IMG/VR virus record: IMGVR_UViG_3300031975_002037
Location: 1 to 38,998 of that record
Reading direction: 5' to 3' (one strand)
Length of the DNA: 38,998 bases
From: a virus
Part shown: in pieces, positions 7,501 through 17,144 of the stretch
Position numbering within the stretch: position 1 is the stretch's first letter
Layout: the number at the start of each line of letters is the position of its first letter
The notes under the pieces: model-generated
Told to the model about the DNA's origin: nothing
What the model saw: only the letters and a program-made list of their open reading frames with translations
Databases searched by the model: none
Made by a program: the position numbers and the translations under genes

Positions 7501-10500
7501 GACTGCACTCCACATCCCCCAACAGAGGTTGCTGAAAGGGCGGAGCAAATTTTCATAGAAAATTCTGAAGATCCTTTTGCATGCACAAGCTATGTCTGTT
7601 TATCAGAGGTGGGTCAACCTACCATAAAATTTAAGGAGTCTCCGGGCAGGGATGCTGACAACGTTGGATATCTGGATGATCAGACAATTGTAAAAGTATT
7701 GAAAGAATGGGTAAACGGAAAAGGCGTATTTAATAAAATACTAGTTGTGGACCCTCAATCAGCCCATAACGGTAAGGAAGGATTTATAAATCCAATTTAT
7801 CTAAAGACAATATTGCCAAATTCTTTTTCTCTAGGAAATCAATCAGAAAAAATCTTCTTTGAGCAAAAATTCCCTTATAAATTACAAGAAACTGATGTCA
7901 CTTTTATGTCCGATATGGCAAGAGCCCTTGTGCCAACTTGGTATAGGAATATAGACCAGCCCTATTATCACAGAGAAGATGGGGAGCATTGGGTAAGTGT
8001 TACATTACCACAAGATTGCATTGCTAGTGAATCGGCTCTTGAAAATATGAAAGAAATAGCTAAAGTGCAAGGATTGAGAAAGATACTTGATTTTTATAAC
8101 AAGTCATATTCTGACGAAGAATTGCAAAAATTAGCAGAAACATACCTTGTTTGCCGTGCAGATGATTACCATCTCGATGCCAGACCCGGCTCTAGGGTTA
8201 AAATACTTGTTAAAGTCGGTGGAATATATGTTAACTCTTTTCCATCCAATCAAGATTCTCTAGATCAGCTTAAGAAAGATGCAGCGCGAATATTGTCTTT
8301 AGACTCAAGGTATTTTGAATTGCACTTACAACAAGCGTTATTTTCACTAAACAAAATTTATCTAGATATTTTTAGTTCTAAATTTACAGTTAGCGGCTTG
8401 GATCTTTCAAAGGAATCAGAAAGATTATCGTTTGTGCCTGTATCGATAAAGAAAATAGTTGCAGTTAATGGATATGATATCACAAAACAAACTGACAATA
8501 TTATCAATATAGGGTTTGATGAGAACTTTAACATTACTTTTATGTCTTATATTGAAGATGCTAACGATATTAACACATCATCAGAATCCTTATTAGATGT
8601 AGGTTTTGACTACTTTAAAAACCTAGAACCTTTTAGTTTTCCAAATACAATGGCTCTGTTATATTACCACAGAGAGTTAAAAAATCCACTTTTAAAGTGG
8701 GAAACTCTCGTTAACGAATGGATACCAGAGCCAAAGCCGCAGATAATTCCAAAAAATGTCGCAGGACCATCTGATTTACCTTCAAACTCTTGCGGTCTAG
8801 AGTATTTTCAATTGCCTCCGTTTTCGTCTATTATGATGGGGATTGCCGAAAGACTTGATGCACAATTGGACCTGCACCCTAGATATGATTTAGGGGCATT
8901 TCAGTTCAGTCTTCTTCAGTTTTTTCCTCCTTGTCCAAAGCCCCCATCCGGAAAAGGAACTAGTTTTTTTAACTTCTTATCTGAAATCGATGGACAAACA
9001 ACTGTCGCCCAGAATGGAGAATTTTTGGCAGCGCTAGAAGAAGAGGCTGACAGGGTTCAACAGTACGTTGGGGATTGGCTTTCATCAGGGGCAGCATTAA
9101 GAGATTTAAAGGGAAAGATATTTGATTTAGATGATCTGTATTCTTATGTCTTGAACTACATTACACCTGAAGTTTTATACGCTAAAATATGCAAATGTTT
9201 TCTTGATGTCATTGGGGTTGATGAGATAGGAATACCAAATCTAACCATCGATGCTACAGGGGGGTCTGGTGGTTTAAATCTAGATCCTTCCACGATTGCC
9301 AATAATCCCAAGAACGTTTTTGACTCAAAGGGTGCCACATTTAATACAAATTTTGTTGATGAAGATGGAAACTTTAAAAAGAAAGACGCCTTTATGGAAA
9401 AAATACCATCAGAAGACCTGTTTTGTTCTTTTTGCTTCAACATTCCATCAGTTTTCTTTAGGCTGCCCACCACAGACATATTGCAAGCATTGATCTCTGC
9501 TCTGAAGGCATTGTTGGAATTTGCTTTAGCACAAATTCTATTAGAGCTTATCGCATCACTACTGGACGCTTTGTTAACTTGCCCAGAGTTAAATTGTGCG
9601 ACTGGCGAAACAAGAGTTCAGGATTTTGGATCACAAGATATTCCTACTTTGATAGAGGAGTATGGCGGAGATATGCTTAATTGCGGCTTAATAATAGACG
9701 GAGTATCTCTTACAGAGCAAGTAGTGACCGATATGATGTCTAAAGTTTCAAAGTCCTTAACGACGTCAGAAGTGCTGGGTCTTTTCGATGGAAGCGCACC
9801 AAAGGCGGCATTAGAAGTGGTCGAATCAATATTGGTTGGATATCCAAGTATAGAAGCTCAACTTGGAGACTTAGGTAAAATAGAAGACTTTTTTGCTTGT
9901 ATGGGAACCAAAGTATCACCAGAATTATTTGACTTCTTGGAGGAAGTGACTAATTTAAAAATAGATGATCCGTCCTTATGTTCAAGTTTGATTGACGACG
10001 CAAAACAGAATTTATTTGATAAGTGCGGGAATATACCCGGATTTGATGAAATCGCCAATAGAAATTTAAATCATGACCTCGATAAGTATAAAGAATTAGC
10101 AAAAATTATCAGAGACAACGATGATTTATCTTCTCAGTTGCCTCCTCTTTTTAGTGATGGAAAGGGCACACAAGCATTAATGTCAAGCTTGTCCACAGAC
10201 ACCGCTAATCATGCTTTGGATAAGGCACTTGAAACAATGCTTATTCCAATAGAAAGCCAACTAATTAATGATACCAATAAGTTTACAAAAGCGAGCGAAA
10301 ATGTATTAGTTAAGAAAAATTCAGCCCTAGAAACTCTTTTATCGCTGCCGCCCTTGATAGCTGCTCCGATGGCTATTTTTCAAGAAGATCAAGAAAATAA
10401 TTTAGCAGGGCTGGAAGTTTTTGATAGCGGCGAAATTATAACGATTGATAAATTCATGGCTAAATTATCTGATGGTCTTAACTTTGGTAACGCTGCTGAA

Positions 10501-12894
10501 ATAGATATGATAAAGGCAGATTTAACCGATAGTGATTTCGTTCATTTGAGACTAACACAGCCCTCGATAAACCCAGAAAGCGGTGAGCCAGAATACACGG
10601 ACAATTACAGTGTTGTGATATCAAGCAAGGACGGCATTGAGGCAGTCATTGAGGGAGAGCAAATAGGTATTGGTGACGAACTAAAGGCATATTTAAATAC
10701 GTTTCCATTGGAAACAGGAGCCGGAACTAGACCCGAACAGGCACAATTTTTCTCAAATCTCCTTTTATCTAATTTCAAAGACACTGAAGTGTTGAAGGAT
10801 TTCTTTGCTGGTCCCCTTTATTACTCTATATTAAGTTCAATGATTGATCAAATGGGTAAAACTTGCTCCGACTCCAATATGTTGAAAAAGTATGATGCTA
10901 GCAGGTGGCAGGAAGATCCACTGACGACTGCTGCATTGGTCACACTTGCAGCAGCCAACCCTGTTATATCTGTACCACTAGCAGCAGTTGCCCTTACAAA
11001 CCCACAAATCACTAGTATATTTGATATATTGCCTAGTTTAAGAAGATTAGAGGTTGAAAATGTAAAGCTAACCTCTACCGGCGCATCTGTTATTTCTTCA
11101 AAAGGACCGCAGACGTTTATTGATTTCAATTATTCTTCTAAATTAGCAAAGCAAGCATATGACTTTAGTAAATTCTATGATCCAAATTCTGAAGTCATAG
11201 GCATGCCACACTTCTCTATGTTAGAGGCTGTCGTATCTTCTATGATGCAGCTTTTCATTGGAGAAACATTTGCAAAAGGCCTGTTTGTTGCCCCGTTCTT
11301 TCCAAAAGAAGTGTTCTTAAATGAGATAATCGTGCAATTTGTTTTTGAACAATTTAATATCTGGCTTAATTCTCAAGAAGGTGGATACAAATTTAAGTGG
11401 TATACAATCATAACAAGAATGATTTATGAAAAGCCAGAGTTTACTGCCTCTCTGGATTCTCCTAAGCCGGGATTGCCGGGAGAATTTGGATTGCAAACCG
11501 GCGTTATAGACGGTAAAATATATGATGTTAATTTAGGCAGAGATTTTGAAATTAAAAATTGGAAAGATGCAACGTGCTATTATATTAGGCAAAATATTGA
11601 AAGACCAATCGCTTTTATAAAAGATAAATTAAAAGAAACAACACTAAAAGCGCACATTATGGACAAAGAGGTGAATCCTGTAAGTTTCATATCTTACAAG
11701 ACAATGAAGGAGGTTCATGAAAAAATATATTCACAGTATGAAGGAGAAGCGCCACTCGCCTCTTCGTTGTTTGAAGGAAGCGGTCTAGAAGAATTTAAAA
11801 ATGGGAAATTTGTATTCCAATATTACTATAGGTTTGAAGAACTATCCCCAGAAGACCCAATGTATAATGAAAATGTAGCAAATAGAGATATTATAAAAGT
11901 AATAGGAGACCCTTTTGGGTTTAATCCACCCCCACCAGATGGAGCCTTGCCGATTAACCCATTTGTGGAGGATCCAAATGATCCTCTAGGGGATAATGGT
12001 CCATATGTCCCTGAAGATCCGTTGCCGGATCCATTTGGAGAAGATAATAATCTAAAAGGTGTTCTTAATGCCGCCGCCATAGATAAAATATGGAGTACAA
12101 TGGCTAATTCAACCACTAATATTGCTGAGGGTCACTATAATATATCGACAGAAGATCAGAAAAAGTCGTTTTCCTCCTTCTTTAAGTCAATAAAGTTGGG
12201 AGTTAGGCTTTGTTATGCTGTTGTTAGCACCAACGAAAAAGATGCCTTTGGAGAACTTATCATTAATCAGGGCGATGCTCCACAGGTACAAGAAATAAAA
12301 GATATGATTAACAATATCAACACTACATTGTTAGCGAATAGTGAAACGGCACCAGAAGTTTTAAAATTTTCCCAAAGAGAAAAGGTGTTGACAATAACAG
12401 AAATATCACAAGGCACAGAAGCGCAAACTATCAATAGTACATATATATTTCCTGTAATTAATAAAGAAATAGACATTAGCAATGATTTTCTCTCTCCCTT
12501 CTCGTTGCCTGTGGATTCTTATTATGCACTGGAATACGGTGATACAATATTGTCTCAATTAAATCAATATGTTAAACAAGGGTCGGGAGCAGAAAAGATA
12601 CAAAAAAATGTAAATGATATGTTCAACAGTGTTGAAATACAGGCTTTGTATTCTTATGCAATACCAATTCCAAAATTAGCAACTATGTTAATGATTTACA
12701 ATGTTTTAGGAATAGTCACTGATAATAATGTAAATAAAAACTTTGATAAAACAAAAGAAATAATAAAACAAAGTTTCGAATCTATTTACGATATAAAGGG
12801 AAACAAGGCGTATGCTTACCAAGCACCGTTTATTAAGGACAAGGGCGGTCCAAAAGGAATCGCTGCTTCCGCCCAAAGCGAATTAAACAAATAA
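4597..12894 (+). CDS. giant virion structural protein, 2765 aa, probably baseplate
   Basis: One uninterrupted frame of 2765 codons lies between the hub genes and gp25, so a baseplate or tail role is the best reading; I recognise no named family. It is mostly globular, mixed alpha/beta, with no long coiled coils. Residues about 1400-1670 are cysteine-rich (C1532/C1534, C1610/C1613, C1662/C1667) and include a strongly hydrophobic helix at 1628-1661. A second hydrophobic Ala-rich stretch is at 2110-2135. Residues 2439-2485 form a Pro/Asp/Gly-rich linker (N-P-P-P-P-D-G and repeated D-P segments). It is far longer than any T4 baseplate protein. A tape-measure role is unlikely because long helices are absent. 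AGGA lies about 12 bases before the ATG at 4597, and gp25 starts 13 bases after the stop. Confidence 0.8.
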   Translation: MADLDKFKAPIVVSVDTVIDKTNPIVDGLKPDSEFYFKVSPPNSPLKIKSSVVMRFPLYNDESLEQINFDGIDASEGSPLTFEQLYRFYQPQDFAQLLTTSGIISKSIRYGLIYNYFGFPAANLTPGNLLDNDEINYTNFSQNNTRKRVIAKDIDYAYQLFADDEGLMTVPNSNAYNDFIQGNGIFTEYAQGLYQLGKLGEIPSFISGDLPDVSSIDFKDLGDINSQQGVFSYDASDEYYSVLHGSMGGYGEHPNTLSIGTLAFVEPIGIDAQATGFAVDNDIQKTTKSKLVDLQFKPNWNHYTNPLTPTYARAWYPSSKDHVLGSSAESDTYSVVGEGATPAGANFVWNQENSNVLEDQDLNSLALTLGQFPYSAWYYKPTNYLNEDNENFEQTNIASMYKLVPDNVSKDDLFSYRNDPAKTLNTIYPLIFNYVKNITPLHMLQQDSDFLLSYGEQTPEGGFISPLNDSDIISPGALATGITPKSVLRKFRIGHELQSQNPGANKPAPSFGWDNLGYTHTVGTFDPQKGSAYLDIINKSDQSEKKKRFRNKLSVNFKSEYHRNYTLDPINSEEATGFIAGGLDNTKGIFDPGPAPYLPPPFVNRYEKDASSFTDELDKSYFLSTKLLSYLYLKRPSGFEEGILLDVQNEKAIAAVELDQNSLDQGQSVNVGIPTILSPEQDVSEIESLFAGLEATYYLGNDDTGAGDPVQLQTIGFLDAGTFKENASFGKDLNQSYPDSADIRVTSQSNFALPVWKYDAGSSQDIKNIMWKKLTDSDAKENDLQQALSDNPTISAIINFGIPEWVTGLRIYPCPDKQTIPTTPMPQSPNQIVTPLLKTYKDDFGQADMEDTVSAALKIVTEPHFDENGNSTNSLRRYVEIRYVTEIDIDERKLILDLVGQGVAALDGTIEEYENAGFNIPELLGKSNGNLTSPELIDAYENGEYDFGSGLGVDFSDFPSLVGSDPDLDCTPHPPTEVAERAEQIFIENSEDPFACTSYVCLSEVGQPTIKFKESPGRDADNVGYLDDQTIVKVLKEWVNGKGVFNKILVVDPQSAHNGKEGFINPIYLKTILPNSFSLGNQSEKIFFEQKFPYKLQETDVTFMSDMARALVPTWYRNIDQPYYHREDGEHWVSVTLPQDCIASESALENMKEIAKVQGLRKILDFYNKSYSDEELQKLAETYLVCRADDYHLDARPGSRVKILVKVGGIYVNSFPSNQDSLDQLKKDAARILSLDSRYFELHLQQALFSLNKIYLDIFSSKFTVSGLDLSKESERLSFVPVSIKKIVAVNGYDITKQTDNIINIGFDENFNITFMSYIEDANDINTSSESLLDVGFDYFKNLEPFSFPNTMALLYYHRELKNPLLKWETLVNEWIPEPKPQIIPKNVAGPSDLPSNSCGLEYFQLPPFSSIMMGIAERLDAQLDLHPRYDLGAFQFSLLQFFPPCPKPPSGKGTSFFNFLSEIDGQTTVAQNGEFLAALEEEADRVQQYVGDWLSSGAALRDLKGKIFDLDDLYSYVLNYITPEVLYAKICKCFLDVIGVDEIGIPNLTIDATGGSGGLNLDPSTIANNPKNVFDSKGATFNTNFVDEDGNFKKKDAFMEKIPSEDLFCSFCFNIPSVFFRLPTTDILQALISALKALLEFALAQILLELIASLLDALLTCPELNCATGETRVQDFGSQDIPTLIEEYGGDMLNCGLIIDGVSLTEQVVTDMMSKVSKSLTTSEVLGLFDGSAPKAALEVVESILVGYPSIEAQLGDLGKIEDFFACMGTKVSPELFDFLEEVTNLKIDDPSLCSSLIDDAKQNLFDKCGNIPGFDEIANRNLNHDLDKYKELAKIIRDNDDLSSQLPPLFSDGKGTQALMSSLSTDTANHALDKALETMLIPIESQLINDTNKFTKASENVLVKKNSALETLLSLPPLIAAPMAIFQEDQENNLAGLEVFDSGEIITIDKFMAKLSDGLNFGNAAEIDMIKADLTDSDFVHLRLTQPSINPESGEPEYTDNYSVVISSKDGIEAVIEGEQIGIGDELKAYLNTFPLETGAGTRPEQAQFFSNLLLSNFKDTEVLKDFFAGPLYYSILSSMIDQMGKTCSDSNMLKKYDASRWQEDPLTTAALVTLAAANPVISVPLAAVALTNPQITSIFDILPSLRRLEVENVKLTSTGASVISSKGPQTFIDFNYSSKLAKQAYDFSKFYDPNSEVIGMPHFSMLEAVVSSMMQLFIGETFAKGLFVAPFFPKEVFLNEIIVQFVFEQFNIWLNSQEGGYKFKWYTIITRMIYEKPEFTASLDSPKPGLPGEFGLQTGVIDGKIYDVNLGRDFEIKNWKDATCYYIRQNIERPIAFIKDKLKETTLKAHIMDKEVNPVSFISYKTMKEVHEKIYSQYEGEAPLASSLFEGSGLEEFKNGKFVFQYYYRFEELSPEDPMYNENVANRDIIKVIGDPFGFNPPPPDGALPINPFVEDPNDPLGDNGPYVPEDPLPDPFGEDNNLKGVLNAAAIDKIWSTMANSTTNIAEGHYNISTEDQKKSFSSFFKSIKLGVRLCYAVVSTNEKDAFGELIINQGDAPQVQEIKDMINNINTTLLANSETAPEVLKFSQREKVLTITEISQGTEAQTINSTYIFPVINKEIDISNDFLSPFSLPVDSYYALEYGDTILSQLNQYVKQGSGAEKIQKNVNDMFNSVEIQALYSYAIPIPKLATMLMIYNVLGIVTDNNVNKNFDKTKEIIKQSFESIYDIKGNKAYAYQAPFIKDKGGPKGIAASAQSELNK

Positions 12895-12907
12895 GTAGGA
12901 TTTTCAA

Positions 12908-13303
12908 ATGCCAAATTACTCTCCAAAACTCCCCCTAGCTCGGGGAGATGAAACAAGCCACATCATGCTCAAAAATATGTCTGATGTTATAAAACAAAAT
13001 TTTAAGATGCTGGTCTTGACAGGTCCCGGAGAGAGGATTATGTTGCCGGATTTTGGAGTTGGACTATACAAATTCTTCTTTGAGCCTATTTCTCCTTTGC
13101 TTTTTGACAAAGTTAGAAGCAGAATATCTATTCAAGTGAGTACGTATATGCCTTTTCTTAAAATTAGGAACATATCTTTTGTAACCTCCGAAGAAGATGC
13201 AACTCTCTCTCTGAATACTCTGTATGTAAAAATAAATTACATTATACCGGCTATAAATGCACAAGACGAACTGCAACTAACTGTTAATAACTATGGATTT
13301 TAA
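12908..13303 (+). CDS. 25: baseplate wedge subunit, gp25 / GPW_gp25 family
   Basis: At 131 aa the protein has the usual length of T4 gp25-type wedge proteins. The family motif is plain at residues 39-60: G-P-G-E-R-I-M-L-P-D-F-G-V-G-L then F-F-F-E-P, including the conserved E42-R43 pair and P-D-F-G. gp25 forms part of the inner wedge ring, joining gp6 and gp53 and helping sheath initiation. The C-terminal half gives the expected alternating strands (L-Y-V-K-I-N-Y-I-I-P). It lies directly upstream of the gp6 gene, as in T4-like cyanophages, with a 62-base gap that contains a palindrome. The Shine-Dalgarno is weak (AGGA at 12897-12900). Confidence 0.92.
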   Translation: MPNYSPKLPLARGDETSHIMLKNMSDVIKQNFKMLVLTGPGERIMLPDFGVGLYKFFFEPISPLLFDKVRSRISIQVSTYMPFLKIRNISFVTSEEDATLSLNTLYVKINYIIPAINAQDELQLTVNNYGF

Positions 13304-13309
13304 TTTCTT

Positions 13310-13327
13310 TCTATTATTAATAATAGA
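13310..13327. repeat. 18-bp perfect palindrome between gp25 and gp6 genes
   Basis: TCTATTATTAATAATAGA is a perfect inverted repeat located 6 bases after the gp25 stop and 38 bases before the gp6 start. As RNA it could form a 7-bp AU-rich hairpin with a UUAA loop, which is weak. It has no trailing U-run, so it is not a convincing terminator. It could be a processing site, an operator or chance in AT-rich DNA. It sits in one of the longest gaps between genes in the window. Confidence 0.4.
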
Positions 13328-13365
13328 GGAATAATACTACTTATGGAATAAGGAGAAATTATAGA

Positions 13366-15201
13366 GTGCCTTTTGATAAAAAACGATTAGTTCCAATAAA
13401 TTATACCAGCAGAGACTTCTCTTCCATCAAGGATGATCTGTTGGGGTATACCAAAAGATATTATCCAGACAATTTTAAAGATTTTAGCGAGGCTTCATTT
13501 GGGTCTTTAATGCTTGATACCGTCGCTTATGTTGGTGATATATTATCATTCTATTTAGACTACCAAGTTAATGAGTCTTTTTTAGATACAGCGAATGAAT
13601 ACAACAATGTTGTGAAATTAAGCCGCCAATTGGGATATAGAAAATCAGGCATCCCAGTTTCTTCAGGACCTGTGACTCTGTACGTTGTAATACCAGCCAA
13701 CGTCTCGGGCGAAGAGGAAGCCTCCACACCCGACTATAGCTATGCTCCTATATTGAGGAGGGGAACAAAGTTCTCAACGACTAGCGGCACAACTTTTACT
13801 TTAGCCGAGGATGTTAATTTTAATAGTGTCAACGTGCAGTCTATAGTGGCTACAGTTGACTCTATAAGTGGAGCGCCCCTATCCTACGCTCTTAAGACCT
13901 ATGGGCAAGTTATTTCTGGAGAATTAGAAATTCAAACGATAGATGTCGGAGAATTTGAAAGATTTCCTAGGTTTCAACTAGATGGCAGCAACATTGTTGA
14001 GGTCGTTTCTATTTTCGACACTCAAGGAAATCAGTATTATGAAGTCGACTACTTAACACAAGATACCGTATATGTTCCCGTGAGAAATAATAGTGTTGAT
14101 TTAACAACTCAAGTATTAAATACGGAGCCTCTATTTTCTTTAAAGCCCCTTCCTGTACCAAGAAGATTTATAACGGAAACAAGCAGGGATGGATTTTTTA
14201 TCCAATTTGGTTTCGGATCAGAAAGCAATATAACAAACGAAGTAATTTCAGATCCGTCTAAGGTTGCTATGCAATTACATGGCAGAGATTATGTTAGTGA
14301 CAAGTCTTTTGATCCAACAAATTTAATTTCAGGTGATAAACTGGGTGTTTCTCCATCTAATACAACTTTATCTGTTGTATATAGAATTAACGGCCCTAAT
14401 AATGTAAACATTGCTTCAAAATCTTTAGTTAATGTTAGCGAGCAAGTTTTTGATTTTAATGAAATTAATACCTTAATCGACTCAAAAGTCAGCAATGTTA
14501 TTAACTCTTTAGAGTTTGAAAACGAAAATCCCATTGTTGGAAGTACCAGAGAGGATAGCTCTGAGGAAATAAAATATAAAGCATATGGTATGTTCACTTC
14601 TCAAAACAGGGCAGTTACACAGCAAGATTATATATCTTTAATTTACAATATGCCAGCTAAATTTGGATCAGTAAAAAGGGCATCAATTGTTCAAGATTTA
14701 AATTCTTTTAAAAGAAACTTGAACATATATGTTATTTCTGAAGATCAGCTTGGCAATTTTGCTAACTCAAGCGAAACAATCAAAAACAATTTAAAGGTTT
14801 GGCTGTCCAACAACAAAATGATCAATGACACGCTGGATATTTTAGACGCTAAAATTGTAAATTTAGGTCTTAATTTTTCTATTATAGCGGATACTAATTT
14901 TAATTCATATGATGTTTTAAACTCCGCACTAAGTCAATTAAAGTTTTATTTTTTAAATGCTAAAATGAATATTGGAGAGCCAATTAGGTACGGAGACATA
15001 TTGAGGGTCTTAAATAATGTTCAGGGATTATTGGATGTTGTGAATTTAGAAATAGTAAAGAAGACAGGCTCGGCGTATTCGACATCAATTTTCAATATTG
15101 ATCAAATGACTACAGCAGATGGGAGGTCGATAATTGCTCCATCTGATGTTGTTTTTGAATTTAAATACCCGGATACAGATATAGTAGGGACAATTAAATA
15201 A
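13366..15201 (+). CDS. 6: baseplate wedge subunit gp6 (J-like), GTG start
   Basis: The N-terminus is almost a signature of T4-like gp6 proteins: N-Y-T-S-R-D-F-S-S-I-K-D-D-L, then F-S-E-A-S-F-G-S-L-M-L-D-T-V-A-Y and Y-L-D-Y-Q-V-N-E-S-F-L-D-T-A (residues about 12-65). gp6 dimers form the inner ring of the baseplate and open it on contraction. Length 611 aa is close to T4 gp6 (660). The segment E-I-K-Y-K-A-Y-G-M-F-T-S-Q-N-R-A-V-T-Q-Q-D-Y near residues 403-424 is the baseplate-J-like conserved strand. The GTG at 13366 is supported by AAGGAG at 13350-13355. The stop overlaps the next ATG in TAATG. Confidence 0.93.
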   Translation: MPFDKKRLVPINYTSRDFSSIKDDLLGYTKRYYPDNFKDFSEASFGSLMLDTVAYVGDILSFYLDYQVNESFLDTANEYNNVVKLSRQLGYRKSGIPVSSGPVTLYVVIPANVSGEEEASTPDYSYAPILRRGTKFSTTSGTTFTLAEDVNFNSVNVQSIVATVDSISGAPLSYALKTYGQVISGELEIQTIDVGEFERFPRFQLDGSNIVEVVSIFDTQGNQYYEVDYLTQDTVYVPVRNNSVDLTTQVLNTEPLFSLKPLPVPRRFITETSRDGFFIQFGFGSESNITNEVISDPSKVAMQLHGRDYVSDKSFDPTNLISGDKLGVSPSNTTLSVVYRINGPNNVNIASKSLVNVSEQVFDFNEINTLIDSKVSNVINSLEFENENPIVGSTREDSSEEIKYKAYGMFTSQNRAVTQQDYISLIYNMPAKFGSVKRASIVQDLNSFKRNLNIYVISEDQLGNFANSSETIKNNLKVWLSNNKMINDTLDILDAKIVNLGLNFSIIADTNFNSYDVLNSALSQLKFYFLNAKMNIGEPIRYGDILRVLNNVQGLLDVVNLEIVKKTGSAYSTSIFNIDQMTTADGRSIIAPSDVVFEFKYPDTDIVGTIK

Positions 15202-17144
15202 TGGCTATTAAAAGATATATTGCGACAGCAGACAATACGATAACAAATGCCTACCAGATGGACTTGAGTACGCGAGGTACTGGATCCAATATGGGCGCAG
15301 CAGACACCCTTGAGGCTTTCTATATCTATGGTCAATCATCACAAGGAACTGCTTCTGCCTCCAATAGTTCTGAAAAGTCTAGAATCTTAATACAATTCGA
15401 TATCGATAAGCTTAACCAAGACAGAGCAGACGGAAAGATCCCAGCTAGCGGAAGCGTTGCTTGGTATCTCAATATGTATAATGCTCCTCATTCTTTTACA
15501 TTGCCAAAAGATTTCAACATGGTTGTAAAGGTGTGTTCTGGTTCTTGGCAAGAAGGTCGAGGTCTGGATATGGAAAATTATACAGATCAGACCTACGAAG
15601 GTACTGGATCTAACTGGTTGAGAAAAGGTGCTCCGGGTGATGGTAATTCTACTTGGTTAACTGAGGGTGGTGATTTTGCAGAAAGCATTCTATCGCCAGC
15701 GTATACTGTCTCTTTTGTCGACGGAACAGAAGATTTATCAGTAGACATTAGTAACATTGTTGAAGACTGGATGACTGGTGGCGTTGCTGCCTCCGGTGTA
15801 ATAATTGCAGACGAATCAGGTACGGTACCGGACGATTATAATGGAACTGAATTTTCTTTAACAGACGCCCAAGGAACCTCTGTGACGTTCAAATATGATA
15901 CTTCTACTGCCATTAGTGCTGGAAGTACAATCGGGTTAAATGGAGCATCTTCGAATTCAGATGTTGCCGACAGAGTTGCGGAAGCAATAAACAACACATC
16001 ACAGCTAAGAATGACATCAATTAGAAATGATCCCGGCACTGCAAATGCTCTTGTGATGCAGGACATTGGATTAGCGGGAAATACAGTTGGCGGATTGGGT
16101 CTTATAGATATTACTAGTTCGACAGGTCAGCACTCAAAAGTTGATTTCGCATCAGGCACAGGAATCCCCAATTACGGACTAGGAGTGTTCCTATCTTCTA
16201 GTTTTGAAACAGGCTCTTATTCAAATTATACCAAAAAGTTCTTTGCTAGATCAAGTGAATACTTTCTGAAGAGACCAAATTTAGAGGCTCGGTGGGATTC
16301 CACAAATAAAGACAATGCTGCGAATTTAATACAGAGCAGTTCTCTAGCATCTGCGACAGACAATATAAATAACATATTCTTATACAATTACGTAAAAGGC
16401 AAACTACAGAATATACCTGCGTTCAAAGACGGAGCGGGTGCAAATCAGGACGCAGAGGTAATAATGGTTAGCCTTTATTCAAATTCTGCGGGAAATGTTT
16501 ACGACAAGCTTAAATTGCCAGTTGGTGGCGGTGTTTTGGCAAATACTCACACAAATGTAACGGGCGGCATCGTAGACACAGGTATTTATACAGCCTCGTT
16601 CGCAATATCGCACTCGGAAGGAACGGCTGGCTTTTCTGGCTCAGTTTATCCTGTCTGGCATTGGAATGATACAACTATATTCAGCACAGGCTCTTCTTTA
16701 GAACTTAAAACGCTAGACGGCTATGATCATAACCCAGATCCAGATTATGTCACAACTATAGATAATTTAAAAAGCTCCTACTCTAGAGAAGAAGAGGCGA
16801 GATTTAGGCTATTTGTTCGATCTAAAAATTGGAATCCGAATAATTATACAGTGGTACAAGGAACTCAATCACCAGAAGTTATTGAAGATGCCTATTTTAG
16901 CTTATATAGAATTACGGACGATTACGAGGTAATTTCTTACGGAACTGGTTCTGCTACGTCCCCACAGGCAACTAGCTCGGCAGGCTCTTATACAAGATTA
17001 TCTTATGATTTATCTGGTAATTATTTTGATTTAGATATGAGCATCTTGCAGGCTGGGTATGAATACGGATTAAAATTTGCTTATTACTCGAATGGCTCAT
17101 ATAGAGAGCAAAAAGAAGTATTTAAATTTAAGGTAGGGGAATAA
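15201..17144 (+). CDS. virion structural protein with DNRLRE-like N-terminal domain, 647 aa
   Basis: Residues about 1-195 look like a DNRLRE/carbohydrate-binding type beta-sandwich: T-A-D-N-T-I-T-N-A near the start, then S-R-I-L-I-Q-F-D-I-D and V-D-I-S-N-I-V-E-D-W-M. Residues about 210-305 appear to be an inserted small domain rich in Ser/Thr/Ala. The C-terminus (D-M-S-I-L-Q-A-G-Y-E-Y-G-L-K-F-A-Y-Y) is a style I associate with T4-type aquatic phage virion proteins. It follows gp6 by TAATG overlap, where T4 has gp7, and leads by TAATG into the 3164-aa gene, so it probably belongs to the wedge periphery. Binding to host surface glycans is possible but not shown. Confidence 0.65.
   Translation: MAIKRYIATADNTITNAYQMDLSTRGTGSNMGAADTLEAFYIYGQSSQGTASASNSSEKSRILIQFDIDKLNQDRADGKIPASGSVAWYLNMYNAPHSFTLPKDFNMVVKVCSGSWQEGRGLDMENYTDQTYEGTGSNWLRKGAPGDGNSTWLTEGGDFAESILSPAYTVSFVDGTEDLSVDISNIVEDWMTGGVAASGVIIADESGTVPDDYNGTEFSLTDAQGTSVTFKYDTSTAISAGSTIGLNGASSNSDVADRVAEAINNTSQLRMTSIRNDPGTANALVMQDIGLAGNTVGGLGLIDITSSTGQHSKVDFASGTGIPNYGLGVFLSSSFETGSYSNYTKKFFARSSEYFLKRPNLEARWDSTNKDNAANLIQSSSLASATDNINNIFLYNYVKGKLQNIPAFKDGAGANQDAEVIMVSLYSNSAGNVYDKLKLPVGGGVLANTHTNVTGGIVDTGIYTASFAISHSEGTAGFSGSVYPVWHWNDTTIFSTGSSLELKTLDGYDHNPDPDYVTTIDNLKSSYSREEEARFRLFVRSKNWNPNNYTVVQGTQSPEVIEDAYFSLYRITDDYEVISYGTGSATSPQATSSAGSYTRLSYDLSGNYFDLDMSILQAGYEYGLKFAYYSNGSYREQKEVFKFKVGE

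Noticed and set aside
4597-12894. The 2765-aa protein as tail tape measure
   Set aside because: Very long and with hydrophobic stretches, but it lacks the long helical/coiled-coil repeats of tape measures and sits between the hub and gp25 genes.
16583-16590. TATTTATA as a promoter inside the 647-aa gene
   Set aside because: The motif is deep in a coding region with no gene start nearby; it shows the background rate of this AT-rich octamer.
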